Below the pieces are notes generated by a model. That model did no database searches. It saw only the letters and a program-made list of their open reading frames with translations, and was not told where the DNA came from. Both the position numbers and the translations under genes were made by a program. From an uncultured Bacilli bacterium (GTDB taxonomy: Bacteria > Bacillota_I > Bacilli_A > RF39 > UBA660): 64,000 bases of DNA. Shown here piece by piece: positions 16,945-25,729 of the stretch; position 1 is the stretch's first letter, and every line of letters begins with the position of its first letter. The DNA is taken from NCBI GenBank assembly GCA_910584165.1, contig CAJTZU010000004.1:108079-172078 (forward strand), read 5' to 3'.

Positions 16945-17475
16945 CTATTTTTCCTTTTTTGGCATAAGTATCATTGTCATATTACGTCCATCAAGAAGTG
17001 GTTTTTGCTCAACTTCAGACACTTCATTTAGTGCTTCAGAAAAACGTATTAAAACTTGTTTTCCTAAATCTGTATGAGCCATTTCACGTCCTTTAAAACG
17101 AATTGAAGCCTTTACACGATGACCTTTTTCTAAATATTTAATTGCTTGATTAACTCTAGTATTGAAATCATGAATATCGATAGATACTGACAATCTATAT
17201 TCTTTCATTTCTAAATTGGTTTCCCTTTGTTTTTTCAAATTTTCTTTTTGTTTTTTCTTATTCTCATATTTAAACTTATTATAATCCATTATTTTGCATA
17301 CTGGTGGATTACCATTTTGATTGATTAAAACAAGATCAAACCCTGCATAGGTTGCTAAAGTTAATGCATCCTTAATATTTTTGATTCCTAGTTGTTCACC
17401 ATTTGGTCCAATGACCATAACTTCTTTTGCTCGTATTTGCTCATTAATGAACAAATCTTTTTCTTTGTTTGCGAT
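16945..17475 (-). CDS. infC: Translation initiation factor IF-3, probable ATC start
   Basis: IF-3 prevents premature subunit joining and checks start codons. The N-terminal domain (NEQIRAKEVMVIGPNGEQLGI) and C-terminal domain (KEYRLSVSIDIHDFNTRVNQ, SIRFKGREMAHTDLG) are intact. The only conventional start is a GTG that falls inside the Shine-Dalgarno itself (AGGAGG at 17484-17489). An ATC at 17473-17475 lies eight bases after AGGAGG and gives an N-terminus comparable with other IF-3 proteins, so I place the start there (176 residues). Non-standard AUU/AUC/AUA starts are known for infC and underlie its autoregulation. Confidence 0.9.
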   Translation of the reverse strand: MANKEKDLFINEQIRAKEVMVIGPNGEQLGIKNIKDALTLATYAGFDLVLINQNGNPPVCKIMDYNKFKYENKKKQKENLKKQRETNLEMKEYRLSVSIDIHDFNTRVNQAIKYLEKGHRVKASIRFKGREMAHTDLGKQVLIRFSEALNEVSEVEQKPLLDGRNMTMILMPKKEK

Positions 17476-17519
17476 AACAAACACCTCCTATTTTCATAAT
17501 TCTACAACAGTATCTTATA

Positions 17520-17651
17520 CCATGAAAAAAGTGCATACTAGGGTATCCACTTTTAAAAGCTATTCTTCATATTTCTATTACTTTTGGCTTTTACCTATCG
17601 CTTCAGCAATCAGGTGGATGTGGATACATCGCTTTCCTTTTTTTCATTACA
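17520..17651 (-). promoter_or_regulatory. L20-type ribosomal leader with attenuator upstream of infC
   Basis: The leader contains a hairpin (ACCT...TGCT GAA GCGA...AGGT, 17595-17617) and two mutually exclusive pairings: GTATCCAC at 17620-17627 is exactly complementary to GTGGATAC at 17543-17550, which is also the left arm of the terminator before infC. This is the logic of Firmicutes L20 leaders (Rfam L20_leader family), where L20 binding favours termination. The identity is inferred from position, structure and the downstream operon. Confidence 0.85.
17525..17552 (-). terminator. Attenuator terminator in infC leader
   Basis: Minus-strand stem arms 17543-17552 and 17529-17538 (nine pairs, one mismatch), four-base loop, then six T, 36 bases before the infC Shine-Dalgarno. 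The left arm can instead pair with 17620-17627. Confidence 0.82.
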
Positions 17652-17657
17652 TGGTAG

Positions 17658-17686
17658 ATTATACATAAAAATACTATGTTTGTCAA
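17658..17686 (-). promoter_or_regulatory. Sigma-A promoter of infC-rpmI-rplT
   Basis: Minus strand: TTGACA (17681-17686), 17-base spacer, TATAAT (17658-17663), both perfect. Transcription should start near 17651, giving a leader of about 175 bases. Confidence 0.88.
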
Positions 17687-17765
17687 GTATAAAATATGTT
17701 TTTTAATATTTTATCGATTCTGCAAACTTTGTATTTTCATCTTTAAACACACTTCCGCAAAAACT

Positions 17766-19277
17766 TCAGCGCAATTGTAATAAATATGTGATTTTCTCAA
17801 ATCTATCATACTTATGCACACATTTCTTGATAACTTCATAATTAGAAAAATTATATTCACTCTCTTCTATCTCTTTGTTAGTCGTATAAACAATAAAAAG
17901 AGTCTCATGATTTTCTACACTTTCTCTTAAAGCATCATAATTATCTGGAAATACCTTATAATCAAAATTCATAAGGTGAAAATGCCTTGTTGTAGGAGAA
18001 ATATTAGAAGTAGTATAAATTCCCATGTCTAATGAGCCTACATTTAATAAAGTAGGATTCTCATATTGATTAATATATTCTGCAAACTGATATTGAAAGA
18101 TAGTGTTTTTATCCTTTAAAAAATATTCCTTATCGTTTATAGAAAAGTAGCAACTAACCAATAATAAAATAAATATAAGGAAAGAAAATAAATATTGTTT
18201 AGTTGTAGATAAATTTATTTTAGAAAAAAGAAATCTATCTAATAATACACAAAGACCAATCATCGAAATTAGTAAAAATAAATGCATAGGTAAAAAGTAA
18301 TAGGAATATTCCCTTAGCCCCCAATATAAAAAGATATGAGTTAGAAAAAAGGTAATACTAATAGATACTTTTGCATACTTCTCTAATTTGATAGGTATTA
18401 ATAAAAAGAAAAACCAAATAAAAAGATATTTCACCCAAAATTTACTATTATAAATCGAAGTAGATAGAATAATCCAAATATATCGCAGTCTAGAAAGAAA
18501 ATCTAAACTATTAGGATAACACTTTAAATTCGTAATAAAATAGCAGTTTATAAAATCTAAAAAAGCATCATTCAAAAGAAAATAAATAGAACATATTCCA
18601 AATGGAAGAGAAAAGCCTAATAGAAAAGAAAAACTGTATAAAACGAATTTTTTAATACCTTTTTTAAATAAAAAATGAAGGAGTAGAAAAAACATAAGGG
18701 ATATCCAAAATCCAAGCATTGTATACTTTATCATAAAAATAAGCCCTGCCATTATGCCATTCATAAATATATCTTTTTTTGTCAATTCAAATGTTTTAAA
18801 ATATTTCAAAAAAGAATAAAGAGTATAAGAAAACATTGGTAGACAAAATTCCTCCGCCGAGCCAGTCGTTATAAAAGATAAACTAGTAACAATTATATAA
18901 GTAATAATAGGAAGTAAAAAATAAGAATATTGCTTCTTCAAAAAAAGTGTGATTGTTTTATAAAGATAGTATAAAAAGAAACTAAAAAAGAAAACTTCTA
19001 GAAAAAAGATTCCATGAAAAGTAGTAGAAGAAAAAATAGAACCAATTCCATAAATAAAATATAATAGAGGACCCTTTTGTTCAAATAGTTCTTTATAAGG
19101 AACGATTCCTCTAAAGATGGACTTTCCTACTGTAAAAAAAGAATTCGCATCTGCCCAATCGTTAAAAGCATATAAAAAAGAATTCTTACTAGTTAGTAAT
19201 AAAAAGAAAAAAGATATTAAAAAGCAATAGAAAAAAAACAAATAATTTTGTTTATTTTTCTTAAAAAAATTTATCAT
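17766..19277 (-). CDS. GT-C fold membrane glycosyltransferase (family 39-like)
   Basis: A 503-residue polytopic membrane protein with ten or more hydrophobic segments. After the first helix comes a loop with NDWADANSFFTVGKSIFRGI and PYKELFEQKGPLLYFIYG, the acidic first-loop pattern of dolichyl-phosphate-mannose-type (GT39/PMT) transferases, which use polyprenyl-phosphate sugars at the outer face. A soluble C-terminal domain of about 100 residues follows. Acceptor and sugar are unknown. AGAGGG precedes the ATG, nine bases after the PrsW gene, so the two are probably co-transcribed. The 65 bases between its stop and the infC promoter hold no recognised element. Confidence 0.78.
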   Translation of the reverse strand: MINFFKKNKQNYLFFFYCFLISFFFLLLTSKNSFLYAFNDWADANSFFTVGKSIFRGIVPYKELFEQKGPLLYFIYGIGSIFSSTTFHGIFFLEVFFFSFFLYYLYKTITLFLKKQYSYFLLPIITYIIVTSLSFITTGSAEEFCLPMFSYTLYSFLKYFKTFELTKKDIFMNGIMAGLIFMIKYTMLGFWISLMFFLLLHFLFKKGIKKFVLYSFSFLLGFSLPFGICSIYFLLNDAFLDFINCYFITNLKCYPNSLDFLSRLRYIWIILSTSIYNSKFWVKYLFIWFFFLLIPIKLEKYAKVSISITFFLTHIFLYWGLREYSYYFLPMHLFLLISMIGLCVLLDRFLFSKINLSTTKQYLFSFLIFILLLVSCYFSINDKEYFLKDKNTIFQYQFAEYINQYENPTLLNVGSLDMGIYTTSNISPTTRHFHLMNFDYKVFPDNYDALRESVENHETLFIVYTTNKEIEESEYNFSNYEVIKKCVHKYDRFEKITYLLQLR

Positions 19278-19286
19278 ATAATCCCT

Positions 19287-20150
19287 CTACTTTATATGTT
19301 GATACCCACATCTTGCGCAAAACTTTCCAATAACTTTCTCACCACACATTGGGCAAAAACGATATTCATGTGTAAGTGGAATTGGTACTGGTGGAGTTGG
19401 TATAAAACTACTTTCTCTAATATCAAAATGCACTCTAGACATTTGCCTTACCTTATCAATTGTTTTTGAAAATAAAAATACTACAAATACAATAAACAAT
19501 AGAAAGAAAAATGGGATTTGAGCACTTCCAAAAATTAAAAAATCATAGGTTCCATGCGCTAAAATTGGAAAAAGCAGACTTTTTATTTTATTCTTTTTTG
19601 ATATCTCCTTATTTTGATGCTTATCAGCAGTTTTCGCTAGTCCTAAATAATAGCCTATTAATACTCCAAAACAAGCATGCCCTGGTACTGCGGTAATAGC
19701 CCTCAATAAGGCCGTAGAAATACCTGAGGTAGTGATACCAGAATTAAATACATACATGATATTTTCTAAACAAGCAAATCCCAAAGAGACAAATACAGCA
19801 TAGACAATAGCATCATAGGCATGATTAAATTCATAATGATGATAAGCAAATAAATAGACAAAGATCCATTTTGAAAATTCTTCAATAAGAGCAACCCCTA
19901 TATAAATATAAGGTATTAACCCTAAAATAGTAATTTCTCCATCTGACATTGCAAAAAAAGGAATTATATTCGATAAAATCAATGTTAAAGCAAGTGTTAC
20001 AGCAACAGAACCAATTCCCATAAAAAATAATCCAACTAACATCCCAGTAGGCTCTTTTTCAAAATCTGTCCTATAAATATATCTTCCTAATAGAAAAACA
20101 GGAAGAATAGATAAAAAAAGTAAAATCATTAGTAAAAATATAGATATCAA
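19287..20150 (-). CDS. PrsW-family intramembrane metalloprotease with C-terminal zinc ribbon
   Basis: A 287-residue polytopic protein with PrsW motifs: EEFSKW in the membrane, FNHAYDAIVYAVFVSLGFACLEN, RAITAVPGHACFG and LFPILAHGTYDFLIF, supplying the Glu and His residues expected for metal binding. PrsW of Bacillus cleaves the anti-sigma factor RsiW. The extra C-terminal tail has a two-CxxC zinc ribbon (CPMCG ... CARCG), absent from classical PrsW. The start is a TTG with GGTGAT five bases before it; an ATG seven codons later is the alternative. An extended -10 lies just upstream. Confidence 0.87.
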   Translation of the reverse strand: MISIFLLMILLFLSILPVFLLGRYIYRTDFEKEPTGMLVGLFFMGIGSVAVTLALTLILSNIIPFFAMSDGEITILGLIPYIYIGVALIEEFSKWIFVYLFAYHHYEFNHAYDAIVYAVFVSLGFACLENIMYVFNSGITTSGISTALLRAITAVPGHACFGVLIGYYLGLAKTADKHQNKEISKKNKIKSLLFPILAHGTYDFLIFGSAQIPFFFLLFIVFVVFLFSKTIDKVRQMSRVHFDIRESSFIPTPPVPIPLTHEYRFCPMCGEKVIGKFCARCGYQHIK

Positions 20151-20201
20151 AACAAATCACCAACCTACTCTTTATGATAATATTATAACACGAAAAATTG
20201 G

Positions 20202-20229
20202 AAAAAAAATACTTCAAATGAAGTATTTT
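20202..20229 (-). terminator. Rho-independent terminator of gapA
   Basis: Minus-strand stem of about ten pairs (20206-20215 with 20220-20229), four-base loop, eight T. It overlaps the gapA stop. Confidence 0.85.
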
Positions 20230-21232
20230 AAATTCTAGCTAAATATTTAGCTGTTCTAACCATTTGAGCACTATAACTCATTTCATTGTCATACCAAGCA
20301 ACAACTTTTACCATTTGTTTTCCATCTACTTCTAGGATTTTAGTAAGTTGTCCATCAACAAGTCCTCCTAAATGAGAACCAATAATATCGCTTGATACAA
20401 TTGGATCCATAGTAATTCCTAATGTTTCATTAGCATTTGCTCTAAATAATCCATTAATTTCTTCTACACTAGTATTACGTGCTAATTCTAATGTTAAATC
20501 AACAACTGAACCAGTAGTAGTAGGAACACGTAATGCTCCACCATCTAATTTTCCTTTTACAGATGGAATAACTAATCCTAAAGCACTTGCTGCACCAGTA
20601 GAAGCAGGAACAATATTAGCAGCACAAGCTCTACCACGACGTGCATTAATACCTTTCTTATGAGCAATATCCAATGTTGCTTGGTCATTAGTGTAAGCAT
20701 GAACCGTTGTCATATATCCTTTTACAATTCCAATATTTTTTTCTAGTACATTTACAACAGGTGCTAAACAGTTTGTTGTACAACTAGCAGCACTAATGAC
20801 TGTTTCTGTACCATCTAAAGTATTTTCATTAACGTTATATACAATAGTTTTTAAATCTCCTTTGGCAGGGGCAGAAATAATTACCTTTTTAGCACCCGCA
20901 CGTATATGCGCCTCCGCACTATCTTTATCTGTAAATCTACCAGTACATTCAAATACTTCATCAATACCAAGCTCTGCCCATGGTAAATTAGCAGGATCTG
21001 TTTCTGCATATACACGAATATGTCTTCCACCTACAATAATAGAATTCTCATCATGAGTAATTTCATCTACACGATAACTACGATGAGAAGTATCATACTT
21101 TAATAAATATGCTAATTGCTCTGCATCTGTTAAATCATTTATTGCTACTACTTCGAATTCTGGATCTTCTTCCATAATTCTAAATACTAATCTTCCGATT
21201 CTACCGAATCCATTAATTGCTACTTTTATCAT
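20228..21232 (-). CDS. gapA: Glyceraldehyde-3-phosphate dehydrogenase, type I
   Basis: A glycolytic NAD-dependent enzyme converting glyceraldehyde 3-phosphate to 1,3-bisphosphoglycerate. The NAD-binding start VAINGFGRIGRLVFR, the active-site SAASCTTNCLAPV with the catalytic Cys, and C-terminal WYDNEMSYSAQMVRT are all present. The 334-residue length is typical. It follows the nucleoside kinase by 18 bases and so is probably read through from it, ending at a strong terminator. AGAGGG precedes the ATG. Confidence 0.98.
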   Translation of the reverse strand: MIKVAINGFGRIGRLVFRIMEEDPEFEVVAINDLTDAEQLAYLLKYDTSHRSYRVDEITHDENSIIVGGRHIRVYAETDPANLPWAELGIDEVFECTGRFTDKDSAEAHIRAGAKKVIISAPAKGDLKTIVYNVNENTLDGTETVISAASCTTNCLAPVVNVLEKNIGIVKGYMTTVHAYTNDQATLDIAHKKGINARRGRACAANIVPASTGAASALGLVIPSVKGKLDGGALRVPTTTGSVVDLTLELARNTSVEEINGLFRANANETLGITMDPIVSSDIIGSHLGGLVDGQLTKILEVDGKQMVKVVAWYDNEMSYSAQMVRTAKYLARI

Positions 21233-21250
21233 TTTATCCCTCTTTCTAAA

Positions 21251-22912
21251 TTATTTAAAGCAACTTCCCCCTATAAATTCTCTTAAAACAGAATCATGTG
21301 GTACCTCATCACTTGGAATTGGTAAAAAATTTCTTAAGAAATTAATTAATCTAAGTGCTTCTGGATAAACGCTATCTTGTTCATCTACGCAGAAAAGTAA
21401 AGGTTCTACATAAGTTTTTAATACTCCTATTTCATATACTAAGGAAGAATTAATAACTACATCAACTTCATCCTGATAAGGATAAATATTTTTTCTCTCA
21501 CCTTTTTCTACAGAATCCCACATATGTAATGTTTGACTTGCTGAATATCCTCTTGTTTTACTATCTCTTATAATTCTTCTAATTTTTCTTAAGTCACTCG
21601 TATGTACATGACAATGATTATCAATATTTAATTGAACAAGTGGACTAATATAAATCTTATATTTATACTTTCTATCCACTGATAAAGTTAAAATATCATT
21701 TAAGGCATGTATTCCTTCTACAATCAACATATCATTAGGTCCAAGTTTTACAAAATGCCCATGATATTCTCTTTTTCCCGTAACAAAATTATAAGATGGA
21801 ACTTCTACTTTTTTTCCTTCTAATAATTGAGATAGATGTTTATTAAATAAATTTAAATCTACTGTGTATAAAGACTCAAAATCATAATTTCCTTTCTCAT
21901 CTTTAGGAGTATCCTCTTTATTTACGAAATAATCATCTGTAGAAAGTTGAATTAAATTCATCCCCCTACTTCTTAAAAAGGTTGTTAATTTTTTAGCAGT
22001 TGTTGTTTTTCCGCTACTAGATGGACCTGCTAATAAAATCAATTTCGTATCTGGTTTCTCACAAATATTATCAGCAATTCTAACTAATTGGGTATTGTAA
22101 CTTGCTTCTGCTAAACGAATTAAATCATCTATTTTAGCAGCGGATACTACTTTATTTAAGTCAGCTGCTATACTAAGATTTAATCGGTTACAAATATCAT
22201 TGTATCGTTGAAATTCCTCAAAAACTTTTTCATGGTGAGTATAGTCTAAAGTACATTCTGGATTAATTGTAGTTGGGAAAGATAAAACAAACCCTCTATT
22301 ATCTACTCTAGTAATTTTGAAATCATTAATTTGTCTTGTACTATATGCTAACTTCACATAGAAATAATCATAAACATCATCTAAACGATATAAATTTACA
22401 TAAGTATTAGAAATATATTTTAATACTCTTACTTTATCATATCTTTTTTTCTTTTTATAATATTGAATAGCATCTACTCTAGATACACTCATCTTTTTAA
22501 ATAAATAATCATCCTTACTAATCTTATGCATTTCTTTTTCGATAGCATCAGCAATCTCATCTGTAATTTCAATACCATCGATTCTACAGAAAACACCTAA
22601 ATCAATAGAATGATCTACAAAAACTTCATGCTCTTCACCAAATAAATGTTTTGCTGCTACTACCATCATGAAAATAGCACTACAACTATAGACATTATAC
22701 CCTAATGTACTACTACGGTCATAAAAGTCTATATTACATTTCTTAGTAATCGGATCACACAACTCTGTGATATCATTATCTACTTTTGCTACCAAAATAT
22801 CATAATCATAATAGTGTTGAAAATGTTTACAAATTTGTTTTAGGGTTGTTCCAGATGGAAACTCTTTTACCTCTAACTGATGATAAGTGACCTTTATTGT
22901 TTTCTCACTCAT
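21251..22912 (-). CDS. TGS-domain nucleoside kinase (uridine kinase-like)
   Basis: A 553-residue fusion: an N-terminal TGS-like segment (VTYHQLEVKEFPSGTTLKQI), a region like the second additional domain of threonyl-tRNA synthetase, and a C-terminal P-loop kinase of the uridine kinase/phosphoribulokinase family with Walker A AGPSSSGKTTTAKK at about residue 300, STDDYF, and EGIHALND. Such fusions are known in clostridia and Thermotoga as nucleoside kinases. An in-frame upstream ATG would add 12 residues, but AGAGGGATTAGC precedes the chosen ATG. It is divergent from clpP. Confidence 0.85.
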   Translation of the reverse strand: MSEKTIKVTYHQLEVKEFPSGTTLKQICKHFQHYYDYDILVAKVDNDITELCDPITKKCNIDFYDRSSTLGYNVYSCSAIFMMVVAAKHLFGEEHEVFVDHSIDLGVFCRIDGIEITDEIADAIEKEMHKISKDDYLFKKMSVSRVDAIQYYKKKKRYDKVRVLKYISNTYVNLYRLDDVYDYFYVKLAYSTRQINDFKITRVDNRGFVLSFPTTINPECTLDYTHHEKVFEEFQRYNDICNRLNLSIAADLNKVVSAAKIDDLIRLAEASYNTQLVRIADNICEKPDTKLILLAGPSSSGKTTTAKKLTTFLRSRGMNLIQLSTDDYFVNKEDTPKDEKGNYDFESLYTVDLNLFNKHLSQLLEGKKVEVPSYNFVTGKREYHGHFVKLGPNDMLIVEGIHALNDILTLSVDRKYKYKIYISPLVQLNIDNHCHVHTSDLRKIRRIIRDSKTRGYSASQTLHMWDSVEKGERKNIYPYQDEVDVVINSSLVYEIGVLKTYVEPLLFCVDEQDSVYPEALRLINFLRNFLPIPSDEVPHDSVLREFIGGSCFK

Positions 22913-23023
22913 GCTAATCCCTCTATTCTCTATACAATATTCTATCAAAAAAATATATCTTTGTCATTATTTTTTGAATATTTTTAACTATTTAAACCTA
23001 TGATAATATCAGGAGATGATTCC

Positions 23024-23596
23024 ATGTTAATACCAAATGTTATTGAGAAAAAAAATGGAAATGAGCGTGTATACGATTTATACTCTAGATTGTTGGAAGA
23101 TAGAATCATTTTATTGACAGGAGAAATTGATGACCATTTAGCCAATATCATTGTTAGTGAACTACTTTATTTAGATTCTATCAATCATCAAGATATTAGT
23201 ATTTACATTAACTCTCCAGGAGGAAGTGTCACTGCAGGATTTGCAATTTATGATACTATGAACTTTATCGAAAGTGATGTCTCTACTATTTGTATTGGTA
23301 TGGCTGCCAGTATGGGGGCATTTCTTTTATCGAGTGGTTCAAAAGGGAAAAGATTTGTACTTCCTAATAGTGAGGTAATGATTCATCAACCTCTAGGAGG
23401 GGCGCAAGGTCAAGCAACAGAAATAAAAATTGCTGCTGAGCATATTTTACGTACTCGACAAAAATTAAATGATATCTTAGCGAAAAACACCGGAAAAGAA
23501 AAAAGTATCATTGAGCATGATACTGAAAGGGACTTCTTTATGGATGCTAAAGAAGCACTAGATTATGGAATTATTGATAAGATTCTAGAAAAATAG
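23024..23596 (+). CDS. clpP: ATP-dependent Clp protease proteolytic subunit ClpP
   Basis: The serine protease chamber that works with ClpX or ClpC. The catalytic triad is S96 (GMAASMGAF), H121 (MIHQPLGGAQGQATE) and D170 (DTERDFFM). The 190-residue length matches the family once the start is placed at the ATG with AGGAG eight bases upstream and not at an ATG eight codons earlier. No clear CtsR operator was found upstream. It ends in a strong terminator overlapping its stop codon. Confidence 0.97.
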   Translation: MLIPNVIEKKNGNERVYDLYSRLLEDRIILLTGEIDDHLANIIVSELLYLDSINHQDISIYINSPGGSVTAGFAIYDTMNFIESDVSTICIGMAASMGAFLLSSGSKGKRFVLPNSEVMIHQPLGGAQGQATEIKIAAEHILRTRQKLNDILAKNTGKEKSIIEHDTERDFFMDAKEALDYGIIDKILEK

Positions 23597-23607
23597 AATC
23601 TTTTTTT
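23579..23607 (+). terminator. Rho-independent terminator of clpP
   Basis: Nine-pair stem (23579-23587 with 23594-23602), six-base loop and a T run; it includes the clpP stop codon. Confidence 0.88.
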
Positions 23608-23905
23608 ATATATATTTTTCCCTACTTAAATCAATTAAAGTAGCTAAACTAGTTGCTCCCTCCTCTTGCATATTTTTAACAACAGTTAATGCTTCATCTT
23701 GGTCATCCTCATTAAAAAGACAACCTGCGTTTGAAAGTATAGAAACAGAACGATTATTGATAACTGATACAGCATTAGCAAATTTTGCTTTTTGTTCTAA
23801 TGATTGCATACGTTGCTCCATATTAATCAATTGCTCATTCATCTTTCTATTTTGTTCAATAATACGTTTATTTTGCTCTAAAACTTGTTGTAAAAGTTCT
23901 TCCAT
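23606..23905 (-). CDS. Small coiled-coil protein, unknown
   Basis: A 99-residue protein whose first half is a coiled coil rich in Gln, Glu and Asn (LLQQVLEQNKRIIEQNRKMN), followed by AKFANAVSVINNRSVSILSNAG and an acidic C-terminus. No signal peptide or membrane helix. A much longer in-frame start would extend back into the greA terminator; TTGGAGGTC six to eight bases before the chosen ATG decides the start. I do not recognise the family; it may be a small scaffold or phage-like regulatory protein, but nothing supports a specific role. Confidence 0.6.
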   Translation of the reverse strand: MEELLQQVLEQNKRIIEQNRKMNEQLINMEQRMQSLEQKAKFANAVSVINNRSVSILSNAGCLFNEDDQDEALTVVKNMQEEGATSLATLIDLSREKYI

Positions 23906-23960
23906 AGTATGACCTCCAATTCTACTTAGATTATAACAAGTTTTTGAAAAAATAATATTA

Positions 23961-23986
23961 AAAAAGTGAAGAAAATTCTTCACTTT
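23961..23986 (-). terminator. Rho-independent terminator of greA
   Basis: Perfect ten-pair stem (23977-23986 with 23963-23972), four-base loop, T run on the minus strand; it reaches into the greA stop codon. Confidence 0.88.
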
Positions 23987-24455
23987 ACGCAATTTGTACA
24001 ATCTTTACATCATACTTTCCATTTGGACTTTCAACAGACACAATATCCCCTACACGCATACCCATAATAGCTTTTGCAATTGGAGATTCATTAGAAATCT
24101 TATTAGCAAATGGATCTGCTTCTTTACTACCAACGATAGAGTAATCATCCTGTTCTCCATCTTCTACATATTCAATAGTAACTTTTGTTCCAATAGAAAC
24201 TACTTCCTTGTTTACTTCTTTAATAACAACAGCTTTTTCTATCATTTGTTCTAATTCTAAAATTCTAGCCTCTACGATTGCTTGCTCATTGCGAGCAGCA
24301 TCATATTCTGCATTCTCACTTAAATCACCAAGTGCTCTAGCATCTTTTAAGGCCTGAATGATTTCTGGTCTTTTTTCTAACTTCAAAACATCTAATTCTT
24401 TCTTGATTTCTTCTAACCCTTCAGCAGTTAAATATACTTCTTTTGTATTTGTCAT
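23985..24455 (-). CDS. greA: Transcription elongation factor GreA
   Basis: GreA rescues backtracked RNA polymerase by stimulating transcript cleavage. The N-terminal coiled coil carries the family signature LTAEGLEEIKKELDVLK, ARALGDLSENAEYDAARNEQ with the acidic tip, and the C-terminal FKBP-like domain (SNESPIAKAIMGMRVGDIV). 156 residues, the usual length, after choosing the ATG preceded by AGAGGTTG. It lies downstream of the U32 genes, as in Bacillus (yrrN-yrrO-udk-greA). Confidence 0.97.
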   Translation of the reverse strand: MTNTKEVYLTAEGLEEIKKELDVLKLEKRPEIIQALKDARALGDLSENAEYDAARNEQAIVEARILELEQMIEKAVVIKEVNKEVVSIGTKVTIEYVEDGEQDDYSIVGSKEADPFANKISNESPIAKAIMGMRVGDIVSVESPNGKYDVKIVQIA

Positions 24456-24529
24456 AAAATCAACCTCTAGCTTTCTTTTTAACATTAAGTCTACCAAATA
24501 ATACTACTTTTTTTATTATTTGTCAACTA

Positions 24530-25729
24530 TTATTTTTGAATTCTAATCATATCATAAGGCTCCAATAAAGAATCAATAGAAATCCTTACAATTTGTCTTG
24601 GATGTCTTACAATATCAATTAAATTTCCATCAGAATCTAAAATATCAGAAATAGTATAGAATATCGTTTCATGATTTGGTCCAAATATTTCTACCCTATC
24701 CCCTTTCTTAAAATAATTTCTTTGCTCTACTACGGCTTCCTTCTTTTCACTATCATATTCTTTTATAATTCCTAAAAAGTCTTGATTAGATATTTCCTCA
24801 CGACCATTATAATAACTACACTCTTCGCCGTAAGAATCGTCAAAGAATTGCGGAACAGAATCTCTATTCGCACAATTTCTAAGAATGTTTTCCTCTTCTT
24901 CCTCATAATGATAATTTTCTTTATCTTTTAAATATCTATCAATTACCTTTCGATAAACAGATACAACAGTTGCAATATAATAAATGGAACGCATTCTTCC
25001 TTCTATTTTAAAAGAAGTAATTCCCATATCTATCATTTCAGGAAGATATTTTAATAGTGATAAATCCTTACTACATAAGGTAAAATCTTTTTCACCTTCT
25101 AATTTTTTCTTATTTTCATCTAATAATTTAAAATCCCATCTACAGATTTGACTACAGCCACCTCTATTAGCATCTCTATCTGTTAAAAAATTAGATAAAA
25201 CACATCGTCCACTATATCCAGCACACATAGCGCCATGGATGAATGTTTCTATTTCTACAGGAACTTTTTCAATAATTTCTTTAACTTCTTCCTTTGTACA
25301 CTCTCTTCCTAAGACAATTCTACTAACTCCTTCTTGATAAAAATAAGAAGCAGCTTCATAATTTAATGTAGATTGTTGTGTAGAAAGATGAATTTCTAAA
25401 TTAGTATTTTCTTTTGCCATCTTAATAACATAAGGATCACTAACAATAATAGCATCAATTCCAGTTTTTTCTATTTCTTTTAAATAAGAAACCAATTCCT
25501 TTGCTTCTTTATTATGAAGAACAATATTAACAGTAACATATACTTTCTTTTGAAGATGGTGAGCAAAATCAGCAGCTTCTTTCATTTCCTCTATTGTAAA
25601 ATTAATAGCATTAGCGCGAAGTCCAAAAGCAGGACCTCCAAAATAAACAGCATCTGCGCCATAAAGAAGAGCAATCTTTAAACGTTCTAAATCCCCTGCG
25701 GGTGCTAATAATTCTGGTTTACTTCTCAT
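24530..25729 (-). CDS. trhP2: U32-family tRNA hydroxylation protein TrhP2 (YrrO-like)
   Basis: U32 'peptidase' family protein of 399 residues. The family opening PELLAPAGDLERLKIALLYGADAVYFGG is present, followed by FIHGAMCAGYSGRC and GGCSQICRW, which provide the cysteines expected to bind an iron-sulfur cluster. In Bacillus subtilis the YrrN/YrrO pair is required for 5-hydroxyuridine at the tRNA wobble position, so the same role is inferred here from the paired gene order. Its start overlaps the preceding gene by 11 bases with GGTGAAG before the ATG. Confidence 0.85.
   Translation of the reverse strand: MRSKPELLAPAGDLERLKIALLYGADAVYFGGPAFGLRANAINFTIEEMKEAADFAHHLQKKVYVTVNIVLHNKEAKELVSYLKEIEKTGIDAIIVSDPYVIKMAKENTNLEIHLSTQQSTLNYEAASYFYQEGVSRIVLGRECTKEEVKEIIEKVPVEIETFIHGAMCAGYSGRCVLSNFLTDRDANRGGCSQICRWDFKLLDENKKKLEGEKDFTLCSKDLSLLKYLPEMIDMGITSFKIEGRMRSIYYIATVVSVYRKVIDRYLKDKENYHYEEEEENILRNCANRDSVPQFFDDSYGEECSYYNGREEISNQDFLGIIKEYDSEKKEAVVEQRNYFKKGDRVEIFGPNHETIFYTISDILDSDGNLIDIVRHPRQIVRISIDSLLEPYDMIRIQK

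Noticed and set aside
17381..17668. Plus-strand ORF across the infC leader
   Set aside because: It is the antisense of the infC 5' end and its regulatory leader, with no Shine-Dalgarno.
22949..23023. CtsR operator upstream of clpP
   Set aside because: No GGTCAAA-type direct repeat could be read; only weak AT-rich promoter-like sequences are present.
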